Assembly (NCBI GenBank): GCA_003523945.1
Contig: DOFS01000015.1
Location: 611 to 13,384 of the forward strand
DNA from: Nitrospiraceae bacterium
GTDB lineage: Bacteria > Nitrospirota > Nitrospiria > Nitrospirales > UBA8639
Direction: 5' to 3'
DNA: 12,774 nt
The notes under the pieces were generated by a model. It was not told the origin of the DNA. It did not search any database and saw only the letters and a list, made by a program, of their open reading frames with translations. A program made the position numbers and the translations under genes. Position 1 is the first letter of the stretch; each line of letters begins with the position of its first letter. Shown in pieces: positions 1-7,194 of this stretch.

Positions 1-257
1 CCCCTCGAAATCTCAATGCCACCTCGTGACTCCAAAATAACCCAATCACAAAATCTTCCAAAATTCACAGGAAACATTACCAATTTCAGCCTTCCGTATT
101 GTGGATAACCACCCTCGAAATATCGCGAGTTCAGCTTCACAGTTTCGCGGCATAGCTTTCTTCTTAATTATTTTCCCCATGCTCCGAAGAATCTTTGGCG
201 GTATAATTTTCTCTAAATCAAATTATAAAAAAATTACCCCATTTTGGTTAAACAAAC

Positions 258-480
258 CTAAGCCCTCCAATCCAGAAGTTTTTTCTGTACTTCATTAAAT
301 TTCTGTTGTACGATTTCCACCGTTTCTTTATAAAACCTTTTCCCTAACTTTGGATATTACCTGAACAACCCCCATAACAGGTTTATGCCAACGTCTGAAC
401 ACCATCCGTGCAATCTCATAGATCGTCTACTCGCCAGTGAAGGGATCTTCCTCACTGAGATCAGGCATCCATCTTGTACA
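258..480 (-). pseudogene. Possible decayed minus-strand coding remnant, unrecognised
   Basis: Reading the minus strand from 480 downwards gives protein-like sequence, for example MPDLSEEDPFTGE, an in-frame TAG at 429-427, then TIYEIARMVFRRWHKPVMG, ending at a TAA (330-328). A second frame, offset by one base, carries FYKETVEIVQQKFNEVQKK and ends at a stop at 260-258. Charged, helix-like residues split over two frames with an internal stop suggest an old gene remnant with frameshifts. I do not recognise the family. Chance is a real alternative, because the pieces are short. Confidence 0.2.
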
Positions 481-686
481 GAAAATATTTTCCGTAACAT
501 TTCAGAACACACCCCACCGACAAAATTTCTTAAACAAAATTTCTTTGCTTTTATCAACGCGTTGGCTATTCTGGCCCTCGACTGGAACGCGTCCGCAAGG
601 GCATGAGCATTGCCAACTAAAATGTCCAGCCTAAGCCTCAGAAATGCACGAGTTGATTGCCATCTGGGTCACAATCTTCGACCGTG

Positions 687-709
687 CCTGCTATCAGCAG
701 GTATCTGCT
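687..709. promoter_or_regulatory. Two mutually exclusive small hairpins upstream of hsdM
   Basis: CCTGCT (687-692) and AGCAGG (696-701) form a perfect 6-bp stem with an ATC loop. The same AGCAG (696-700) can instead pair with CTGCT at 705-709 across a GTAT loop. The two structures compete for the middle strand, an arrangement seen in attenuators. It is followed by pyrimidine-rich sequence. A role in hsd expression is inference only. The site is about 130 nt upstream of the hsdM start. Confidence 0.25.
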
Positions 710-761
710 TTCTTCCTTCTTCATTATTCATTATTCTTTATTCATCCTTCTCCTGCGGGGG

Positions 762-773
762 TAAAATATTTTA
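762..773. promoter_or_regulatory. 12-bp perfect palindrome, possible operator
   Basis: TAAAATATTTTA is a perfect palindrome 66 bp upstream of the hsdM start and contains the -10-like hexamer TAAAAT. It could be an operator or part of a promoter. No convincing -35 box sits at the right distance (TATTCA at 739-744 is weak). No regulator gene is visible in the window. Confidence 0.2.
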
Positions 774-788
774 TTCCTACCCGATCAT

Positions 789-817
789 TTGACGGGGGGC
801 AGACATTCCCCAAACAT
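789..817 (+). promoter_or_regulatory. Weak candidate promoter for hsdM
   Basis: TTGACG (789-794) matches the -35 consensus TTGACA at five of six positions. The hexamer 17 bp downstream, AAACAT (812-817), is a poor -10 match. Between them GGGG (796-799) and CCCC (808-811) form a short inverted repeat. A start here would give only a very short leader before 839, so the call is tentative. Confidence 0.18.
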
Positions 818-838
818 CGAACAAAAGGCAACTGATAC

Positions 839-3274
839 ATGGCCCTCAAGAAATCCGAACTCTATTCCTCCCTCTGGCAAAGCTGTGATGAACTACGCGG
901 CGGCATGGATGCCAGCCAATACAAGGATTACGTCCTCGTCCTCCTCTTCATCAAATACGTCAGCGATAAATACGCCGGCATCCCCTATGCCCCCATCGCC
1001 ATCCCCGAAGGCGCGTGCTTCAAGGACATGGTCGCGCTCAAGGGCAAGCCAGACATCGGCGACCAGATCAACAAGAAGATCATCGCCCCGCTGGCCAATG
1101 CCAACAAGCTGTCCGACATGCCAGACTTCAATAGCGCGGAAAAACTCGGCAGCGGCAAGGAGATGGTGGAACGGCTCACCAACCTCATCGCCATCTTCGA
1201 GAACAAGGCGCTCGATTTCTCGAAGAACCGCGCCGAGGGGGATGACATTCTGGGCGATGCCTATGAATACCTCATGCGCCACTTCGCCACGCAGAGCGGC
1301 AAGAGCAAGGGGCAGTTCTACACACCTGCTGAAGTTAGCCGCATCATCGCGCAGATCATCGGCATCCATGCCGCCAAAACGACCAGCGCCACCACCGTCT
1401 ATGACCCCACCTGCGGTTCAGGCTCCCTGCTGCTGAAGGTGGGCGACGAGGCCGGGACGACTGTCACGCTCTACGGCCAGGAAAAGGATGCCGCCACCAG
1501 CAGTCTTGCCCGGATGAACATGATCCTGCACAACAACCCCACCGCGCTCATCGTGCAAGGCAACACACTGGCCGACCCCAAGTTTATGGACGGCGATACG
1601 CTCAAGACCTTCGACTACGTCATCGCCAATCCGCCGTTTTCCGACAAACGCTGGAGCACCGGCATCGACCCGCTCAACGACCCCTTCGAGCGCTTCCAGC
1701 CATTCGGCACACCGCCCGGCAAGCAGGGTGACTACGCCTACCTGCTGCATATCGTCCGCTCAATTAAGAGCACCGGCAAAGGCGCCTGCATCCTGCCGCA
1801 TGGCGTCCTATTCCGGGGAAATGCCGAGGCCGACATTCGCCGAAACCTCATCCGCAAAGGCTACATCATGGGCATCATCGGCCTGCCTGCCAACCTCTTC
1901 TTCGGCACCGGCATCCCCGCCTGCATCGTCGTCGTCGACAAGCAGGACGCTCACACCCGCAAGGGCATCTTCATGATTGACGCCAGCGCAGGCTTCATGA
2001 AGGACGGCCCCAAAAACCGCCTTCGCTCCCAAGACATCCACAAGATCGTGGATGTCTTCAACAAGCGCCTTGAGGTCCCCAAATACGCCCGCATGGTCTC
2101 CGTCGATGAAATCGAAAAGAACGAGTTCAACCTCAACCTCCCGCGCTACATTGATAGCCAAGAGCCCGAAGACCTCCAGGACATCGAAGGCCACCTGAAA
2201 GGCGGCATCCCCAACCGCGACATCGAGGCAATGAAAAAATATTGGTCCATCTGCCCCAACCTCAAAGCCGCCCTCTTCCAACCCCTCCGCCCCAACTACT
2301 CTCAATTATCCATTATTCCTTCTCAATTGAAGTCCACGATTTATGAGCACCCGGAGTTCGCCGCCTTCATCACGGGCATGAACGCCCACTTCGCCGCATG
2401 GCAAAAGAAGAGCGCCAAGATACTGAAGGCGTTGAAGGCCGGTTGCCATCCGAAGGAAGTCATCGTCGGTCTCTCAGAAGACCTGCTCGCCCATTACACC
2501 GGCAAACCACTCATCAGCCACTACGATGTCTATCAACATCTCATGGACTACTGGGCCGAGACGATGCAGGACGACTGCTACCTCATTGCCGCCGATGGCT
2601 GGGCAGCAACGACCCGCCGAGTCACAGAGGAGAAAAAAAACAAGGAAGGCAAAATCATCAAAGAGGTAGACAAGGGCTGGACCTGCGACCTCGTCCCCAA
2701 AATCCTCATCGTCGCCCGCTACTTCGCCAAGGAAAAGGAAGCCATTACCAAGCTAGAGTCTGAGTTAGAAGGCATCACCGCTCAACTGCTGGAACTGGAA
2801 GAGGAACATGGCGGCGAGGAAGGCCTCTTCTCGGAAGCACGAACTGAAGCTGATGAAGGCAAAGAGGGGAAGATCACCAAGGTTACCGTCACAAAGCGCC
2901 TGAAGGAGATTGCAGATGACAGAGAGGCGGAGGACGAAATCGCGGTGCTCAATAATTGGATGAAGCTAGCTAATAAGGAAACTGATCTCAATAAATGCAT
3001 CAAGGAGGCTGAGGCCGAGCTGGATGCCAAATCCTACGCCCACTATCCCAAGCTCACCGAGGCCGAGATTCAGGCGCTGGTCGTGGACGACAAATGGCTC
3101 GCCAAGCTGGACCGCGATATCCATGGCGAGATGGACCGCATCAGCCAGGCCCTCACCCAGCGCGTGAAGGAACTGGCCGAACGCTACGAAAACCCCATGC
3201 CGCAGATGGTCAACTCGGTTGCCGAGCTGGAGGTCAAGGTGAAGGCCCACCTCAAACAAATGGGATTCTATTGA
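839..3274 (+). CDS. hsdM: Type I restriction-modification DNA methyltransferase subunit M
   Basis: This is the modification subunit (811 aa). It transfers a methyl group from S-adenosylmethionine to adenine in the target chosen by HsdS. The HsdM N-terminal helical domain lies at about residues 8-130 (LWQSCDELRGG onwards). Next come QFYTP at 159-163, SAM-binding motif I DPTCGSGSL at 189-197, and catalytic motif IV NPPF at 264-267, which is typical of N6-adenine methylation. Common HsdM proteins are about 480-530 aa. Here roughly 300 extra residues follow the methylase core, ending in a charged, coiled-coil-like stretch (about 630-780). The ATG at 839 is chosen because the N-terminal domain begins at once and AAAAGG (823-828) lies 10 nt upstream. 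The stop overlaps the hsdS start by one base (TGATG). First gene of the operon. Confidence 0.96.
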   Translation: MALKKSELYSSLWQSCDELRGGMDASQYKDYVLVLLFIKYVSDKYAGIPYAPIAIPEGACFKDMVALKGKPDIGDQINKKIIAPLANANKLSDMPDFNSAEKLGSGKEMVERLTNLIAIFENKALDFSKNRAEGDDILGDAYEYLMRHFATQSGKSKGQFYTPAEVSRIIAQIIGIHAAKTTSATTVYDPTCGSGSLLLKVGDEAGTTVTLYGQEKDAATSSLARMNMILHNNPTALIVQGNTLADPKFMDGDTLKTFDYVIANPPFSDKRWSTGIDPLNDPFERFQPFGTPPGKQGDYAYLLHIVRSIKSTGKGACILPHGVLFRGNAEADIRRNLIRKGYIMGIIGLPANLFFGTGIPACIVVVDKQDAHTRKGIFMIDASAGFMKDGPKNRLRSQDIHKIVDVFNKRLEVPKYARMVSVDEIEKNEFNLNLPRYIDSQEPEDLQDIEGHLKGGIPNRDIEAMKKYWSICPNLKAALFQPLRPNYSQLSIIPSQLKSTIYEHPEFAAFITGMNAHFAAWQKKSAKILKALKAGCHPKEVIVGLSEDLLAHYTGKPLISHYDVYQHLMDYWAETMQDDCYLIAADGWAATTRRVTEEKKNKEGKIIKEVDKGWTCDLVPKILIVARYFAKEKEAITKLESELEGITAQLLELEEEHGGEEGLFSEARTEADEGKEGKITKVTVTKRLKEIADDREAEDEIAVLNNWMKLANKETDLNKCIKEAEAELDAKSYAHYPKLTEAEIQALVVDDKWLAKLDRDIHGEMDRISQALTQRVKELAERYENPMPQMVNSVAELEVKVKAHLKQMGFY

Positions 3275-4473
3275 TGAGCGCCAACTGGAAGACTAAACCG
3301 CTTGGAAGCGTCGCCACACTACAACGTGGATTTGATCTTCCGGCCCGATTGCGCAAGTCAGGAACGGTTCCAATCGTCACTTCGTCAGGCATCGAAGACA
3401 GCCATTATGAAGCTAGAGTCAAGGGTCCGGGCGTAGTCACTGGCCGCTACGGCACCATTGGACAAGTGTTCTTCGTTCGAGACGATTTCTGGCCCCTGAA
3501 TACGACACTTTACGTGCGTGACTTTCACAAGAATAATCCTCTTTTTATCTCCTACCTGCTGCGGACAATCGACTTTCATACTCATAGTGGCAAAAGTGGT
3601 GTTCCAGGCGTCAATCGAAACGATCTTCATGAAATAGTAGTCGTCCTTCCCCCCACCAAAGCCGAACAAGAAGCCATCGCCGAGGCGTTAAGCGATGCGG
3701 ATGCCCTCATCGAATCCCTGGAGCAACTCCTCACCAAAAAACGCCAGCTCAAACAAGGCGCCATGCAGGAACTCCTCACCGGCAAAACGCGCCTGCCGGG
3801 GTTTGAAGTCAAACCCGGCTACAAGCAGACCGAGGTGGGGCAAATTCCGGAGGATTGGGAACCTGTGCCCATGAAAACACTCGGCACCTTTTCTAAGGGA
3901 CAAGGCATTTGCAAAGGCGAAGCTACGAGTGGAGACATCCCCTGTGTTCGTTATGGAGAAATTTACACTCACCACAACGACATCATTCGGACTTTCAATA
4001 GTCGAATTTCTGCAGAAGTCGCAAAGACAAGTAAACGGTTAAAGAAAGGTGATCTTCTGTTCGCAGGGTCCGGAGAAACGAAGGAAGAGATTGGCAAATC
4101 CGTGGCCTTTGTTGGTGATGAGGAAGCCTATGCAGGTGGTGATATTGTTATTCTTAGCCCCAGCAAAGGAAACTCAAAATTCTTTGGTTATCTTTTTAAT
4201 TCCCCCATTATCAGTAGTCAAAAAGCCAGCAAGGGCCAAGGTGATGCAGTTGTTCACATTAGCGCGACCGCACTGTCGTCAATAAAATTCCCCCTCCCAC
4301 CCACCAAAGCCGAACAAGAAGCCATCGCCGCCATCCTCAGCGACATGGACACGGAGATCGCCGCACTGGAAGCCAAGCTGGCCAAAACCCGCCAGCTCAA
4401 ACAGGGCATGATGCAGGAACTCCTCACCGGAAGGATTCGCCTAATCAATGAGAAAAGAGCTGACGAAGACTGA
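3274..4473 (+). CDS. hsdS: Type I restriction-modification specificity subunit S
   Basis: The DNA-recognition subunit (399 aa) sets the bipartite target for both methylation and cleavage. It has two target-recognition domains, about residues 1-125 and 185-340. Each is followed by a conserved helical spacer: PPTKAEQEAIAEALSDADAL from 126 and PPTKAEQEAIAAILSDMDTE from 342, both ending in RQLKQG..MQELLTG. The helices set the spacing between the two half-sites. The spacers share 31 identical bases (3652-3682 and 4300-4330). The second recognition domain is more AT-rich than the spacers, as expected if domains are exchanged between strains. The ATG at 3274 overlaps the hsdM stop. An in-frame upstream extension to 3094 only reads hsdM in another frame. 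The C-terminus runs ten residues past the usual GRIRL end and overlaps the next gene by 26 nt. Confidence 0.96.
   Translation: MSANWKTKPLGSVATLQRGFDLPARLRKSGTVPIVTSSGIEDSHYEARVKGPGVVTGRYGTIGQVFFVRDDFWPLNTTLYVRDFHKNNPLFISYLLRTIDFHTHSGKSGVPGVNRNDLHEIVVVLPPTKAEQEAIAEALSDADALIESLEQLLTKKRQLKQGAMQELLTGKTRLPGFEVKPGYKQTEVGQIPEDWEPVPMKTLGTFSKGQGICKGEATSGDIPCVRYGEIYTHHNDIIRTFNSRISAEVAKTSKRLKKGDLLFAGSGETKEEIGKSVAFVGDEEAYAGGDIVILSPSKGNSKFFGYLFNSPIISSQKASKGQGDAVVHISATALSSIKFPLPPTKAEQEAIAAILSDMDTEIAALEAKLAKTRQLKQGMMQELLTGRIRLINEKRADED
3652..3682 (+). repeat. hsdS conserved-region direct repeat, copy A
   Basis: These 31 bases are identical to 4300-4330 and encode the start of the helical spacer (P-T-K-A-E-Q-E-A-I-A). 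Recombination between the two would remove the second recognition domain and leave a half-size HsdS. Recombination with other hsdS genes could swap a single domain. Confidence 0.9.
4300..4330 (+). repeat. hsdS conserved-region direct repeat, copy B
   Basis: Partner of 3652-3682, identical over 31 bases, lying at the start of the second helical spacer of hsdS. The synonymous positions also match, which points to recent duplication or gene conversion rather than protein-level conservation alone. Confidence 0.9.
4366..4439 (+). repeat. hsdS 3'-end repeat, copy 2 (inside hsdS)
   Basis: This is the native 3' part of hsdS, encoding LEAKLAKTRQLKQGMMQELL and then TGRIR. It matches 7111-7184 at 73 of 74 bases and shares a core of about 25 identical bases with 7557-7640. 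A looser relative (copy 1) ends the first spacer near 3715-3796. GGAAGGA at 4429-4435 lies 12 nt before the ATG of the following gene and probably serves as its Shine-Dalgarno site. Confidence 0.93.
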
Positions 4474-7048
4474 TGTGCAAACGGATATTGTTCAGTGGCT
4501 TCACTCGCAGCCGGATTGGCTGCAGGAAGCGGCCGAGCAATTGCTGGAGCATGGGGAACTCCATGATGAAACTATTAGGCGTCTCTCTGAGCGTCTGAAG
4601 ATACTCGACGCTCAAGAGAAGACGACGCATCGCGCTTTCCCCGGCCTTGCAAAGGAACCTTCTGCCTCCTGTGCTCTCAGACTGGGTTCAATTGGAGATG
4701 TTCTCGGCATTGAAAATCTGTCGCCACACAAGCCACTCGACTTCGGCTTAGGGAACCTTACCGTCATTTATGGCCCTAATGGATCTGGAAAGTCCAGCTA
4801 TACACGAATCCTCAAAAAGGCTTGCGGCAAACCCCGTGCAATAGATTTAAAGCCAAATGTATTCCAAGGGCCACCCCCTCTCCGACAGTGTGAAATCACA
4901 TTCACCCCGAACGGTATTAGCCCGCCGATCAAGTGGGCGGCAAACAGTTCTCCTATTCCGGGCCTTGAGCAAGTCGATATTTTTGATGGAGATGCTGCAG
5001 GTTTCTATCTCAGCGAGGAATCCGAAGTGTCGTATTCCCCTCCAGAGGTCGCCTTGTTTGAAGAACTCGCGCAGACAGTGGACAAAATCAAAGCCCTGCT
5101 ACAGTCAGAACAAGATCAGCTTGTTAACAAACAGCCTATCTTGCCACCCGAATACACCAAAACACCTGCCGGTGAAACGTATCAAGCTTTAAAGCCAGGA
5201 CAAACTGAAGCCAGCCTCAAAAATATTCTTGAATGGAGTGAGTGCGATCAAGCAACGCTCGATCAGCTAACCGAACGCCTGAAGACCGGAGATCCTGATT
5301 CGTTAGCCAAACAGAAGCGAGCCAGAAAAAAGCAATTAGACCAAATAGCCACGGAATTAAGCATTGCTTCGTCAGCGGTTAGCAAGCAGGCGTTCATACA
5401 ACTGCAGGAGTTGAGAAAAACCGCAGAGGATCAGCGGAGACGGGCTATTGAAGCCGCAAAAGCTAATACGGCGTCCGGCAAATTGGAGGGTATCGGTACA
5501 GATACCTGGATTGCACTCTGGGAAGCAGCCAAGGTCTATTCTACCGGTCAAGCATACCCCGGGCAGGAGTACCCATTCACTGAGGACGATGCACGGTGCG
5601 TCCTCTGCCACCAGCCGCTTGATGTCGAGGCCAAACAGAGAATGATGGAATTTGAAGCTTTTGTTCAAGGCAAAATAGAAGCCGATGCCAGGTTAGCAGA
5701 AGAGTCCTATCTAAAAGCTATAGAATCGTTGCCCAGCAAGCCTTCAGAAGAAGAAATCCGCACAAGTTGCCAGGCGGCCGGACTGAAAGAGGAAGATTGG
5801 TTGGAAAAACTGAAGGGGTTCTGGCAGGTCATCCAGGTCGTGTGTAATAAATACAAGAAATCGGAGCCTAGTGATGCTATCGATGGTCTTGATGCGGCAA
5901 CTGAGCTTGTGGAAGTTCTACCTATTATGTCCCAAGCACTTGAAGCAGAGGCGGTGCAACATGAGACGGATGCAAGGGTGTTCGATCGGGAGAAGGCTCT
6001 TAAACAGAAGGTGGAATTGGAGGCGAAAAGGTTTACCAGCCAACAGGCGACGGCCATTCGAGACGAGATAGATCGGCTTGGAAAATTCAGTACCTTTGAA
6101 GAATGGAAAAAACGTGCGAATTCCAGAGAAATATCATTAAAGGCCGGCGACATCTCAGAAAAGACCATCACCAAAGCCTATGTAGAGCGCTTCAATGCAG
6201 AGCTGAGAACACTTGGTGCGGCACGCATCAAAGTTGAACTGGTCAAGACACGCACCGAACGGGGAAAAGTTAAGCATCAGGTTAGACTGCGGGGCGTGAC
6301 GTCACACCGTGAAACCCCAGGCTCGGTGTTAAGCGATGGAGAACGGCGCGTGGTCGCACTCGCAGCATTTCTAGCGGACGTGTCCGGAAAACACCACCAT
6401 GCTCCCTTTGTGTTTGACGATCCAATATCTTCTCTGGACCATGATTTCGAGTGGGAGGTAGCAATGCGGCTTGCCAAGTTAGCCAAAAACCGCCAAGTGA
6501 TTGTTTTCACACACCGCCTTTCTTTATACGGTGCCATGGAAGACGCCGCAAAGAAGTGCGGCGAGGAGTGGAGGAAAGAACATCTTACTCAGCTGTGCAT
6601 CGAAGCATTTGCCGGCACGGCTGGGCATCCCGCCAAAGAGGGCGTGTGGAATGCCAATACCACTAAGGCCAACAACATCCTTGTCACTCGCCTGGATGAG
6701 GCCAAGAAATTCTTTAACGCCAAAGATTCAGAAATTTACAAAATCCATGCGCAGGCTATCTGTACGGAATTTCGGAAACTACTTGAGCGCACTGTTGAAG
6801 ATGATCTTTTGAATCAAGTGGTCAAGCGCCATCGACGTAGCGTCACAACCGATAATCGTATTACGCAGCTTCAGAAAATCACCAATGATGACTGCGCGAT
6901 TATTGACGGCTTGATGACTAAATATTCGTGCTATGAGCACAGTCAATCGCAGGAAATACCGACATTTTTACCTGATGAACCAGAACTTCGCCAAGACCTG
7001 GAAAAATTGAAGCATTGGCGAAAATCGTTCAAGGAAAGATCCGTTTAG
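4448..7048 (+). CDS. RloC/PrrC-like AAA_13 ATPase, putative anticodon nuclease
   Basis: The protein (866 aa) has an SMC/ABC-type ATPase head split by a long coiled coil: Walker A GPNGSGKSS at 109-117, a CVLC zinc-hook motif at 384-387 mid-coil, signature LSDGERR at 628-634, Walker B FVFDDPISSLD at 654-664 and the H-loop histidine at 689. This order matches the AAA_13 family containing RloC and PrrC, tRNA anticodon nucleases that accompany type I systems and act when restriction is blocked. The CxxC hook points to RloC rather than PrrC. R776, E780 (R-x3-E) and H831 in the C-terminal domain could form the nuclease Arg-Glu-His triad, but that assignment is inference. The ATG at 4448 has GGAAGGA 12 nt upstream and overlaps the hsdS end by 26 nt. 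It could also be an ATPase effector without RNase activity. Confidence 0.85.
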   Translation: MRKELTKTDVQTDIVQWLHSQPDWLQEAAEQLLEHGELHDETIRRLSERLKILDAQEKTTHRAFPGLAKEPSASCALRLGSIGDVLGIENLSPHKPLDFGLGNLTVIYGPNGSGKSSYTRILKKACGKPRAIDLKPNVFQGPPPLRQCEITFTPNGISPPIKWAANSSPIPGLEQVDIFDGDAAGFYLSEESEVSYSPPEVALFEELAQTVDKIKALLQSEQDQLVNKQPILPPEYTKTPAGETYQALKPGQTEASLKNILEWSECDQATLDQLTERLKTGDPDSLAKQKRARKKQLDQIATELSIASSAVSKQAFIQLQELRKTAEDQRRRAIEAAKANTASGKLEGIGTDTWIALWEAAKVYSTGQAYPGQEYPFTEDDARCVLCHQPLDVEAKQRMMEFEAFVQGKIEADARLAEESYLKAIESLPSKPSEEEIRTSCQAAGLKEEDWLEKLKGFWQVIQVVCNKYKKSEPSDAIDGLDAATELVEVLPIMSQALEAEAVQHETDARVFDREKALKQKVELEAKRFTSQQATAIRDEIDRLGKFSTFEEWKKRANSREISLKAGDISEKTITKAYVERFNAELRTLGAARIKVELVKTRTERGKVKHQVRLRGVTSHRETPGSVLSDGERRVVALAAFLADVSGKHHHAPFVFDDPISSLDHDFEWEVAMRLAKLAKNRQVIVFTHRLSLYGAMEDAAKKCGEEWRKEHLTQLCIEAFAGTAGHPAKEGVWNANTTKANNILVTRLDEAKKFFNAKDSEIYKIHAQAICTEFRKLLERTVEDDLLNQVVKRHRRSVTTDNRITQLQKITNDDCAIIDGLMTKYSCYEHSQSQEIPTFLPDEPELRQDLEKLKHWRKSFKERSV

Positions 7049-7056
7049 GTAAATCA

Positions 7057-7194
7057 ATGAGCATCATCAACCAACCCAACCCCGCCATCCGGAACCTCGT
7101 CGTCACCGGACTGGAAGCCAAGCTCGCCAAAACCCGCCAGCTCAAACAGGGCATGATGCAGGAACTCCTCACCGGAAGGATTCGACTCGTATGA
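7057..7194 (+). CDS. 45-aa mini-ORF: unknown leader fused to an HsdS C-terminal copy
   Basis: It begins MSIINQPNPAIRNLVVTG, which I do not recognise, then reads straight into LEAKLAKTRQLKQGMMQELL and TGRIRLV, a copy of the HsdS C-terminus. The ATG lies 8 nt after the stop of the RloC-like gene, with a weak TAGG as ribosome-binding site. The TGA stop overlaps the ATG of the next gene (ATGA). The peptide lacks recognition domains, so it cannot act as a normal HsdS. It may be a relic, a translation-coupling leader, or a small peptide mimicking the HsdS helix. The frame stays open upstream of the ATG and reads GKIRLGKS over the end of the RloC-like gene. Confidence 0.45.
   Translation: MSIINQPNPAIRNLVVTGLEAKLAKTRQLKQGMMQELLTGRIRLV
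7111..7184 (+). repeat. hsdS 3'-end repeat, copy 3
   Basis: It is identical to 4366-4439 except for one base (G to C in the Leu-Ala codons). With 2745 bp between the two copies, this near-identity at synonymous positions indicates recent duplication or ongoing recombination. Together the two copies frame the RloC-like gene. GGAAGGA at 7174-7180 lies 10 nt before the ATG at 7191. Confidence 0.93.

Larger units (their letters stand above)
1..838. other. Gene-poor, AT-rich leader upstream of the hsd operon
   Basis: I see no convincing intact gene in these 838 bases. The open frames present (60-73 codons) have no family resemblance and no good ribosome-binding site. The stretch holds a small hairpin cluster at 687-709, a low-complexity run built from TTCATTATTC-like units at 718-750, a 12-bp perfect palindrome at 762-773 and probable decayed minus-strand coding sequence between about 258 and 560. 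A 44-codon minus-strand frame (180 down to 46) is open but unrecognised. The operon promoter must lie here or further upstream, since hsdM at 839 is the first gene of the + strand series. Confidence 0.6.

Noticed and set aside
101..792. Short + strand open frames in the left flank (60-73 codons)
   Set aside because: They overlap one another, lack ribosome-binding sites and family features, and have low-complexity composition.
893..1369. 158-codon minus-strand open frame inside hsdM
   Set aside because: It lies opposite a fully supported methyltransferase gene, has no recognisable motif and reflects GC-rich third positions of hsdM.
789..1436. 215-codon + strand open frame overlapping the hsdM start
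   Set aside because: It is rich in Ser, Arg, Pro and Thr, typical of a shifted reading of a GC-rich gene, and overlaps the SAM-binding part of hsdM.
3094..3273. Longer hsdS starting inside hsdM
   Set aside because: The added residues are a shifted reading of hsdM. The ATG at 3274 gives the normal HsdS N-terminus and a TGATG overlap.
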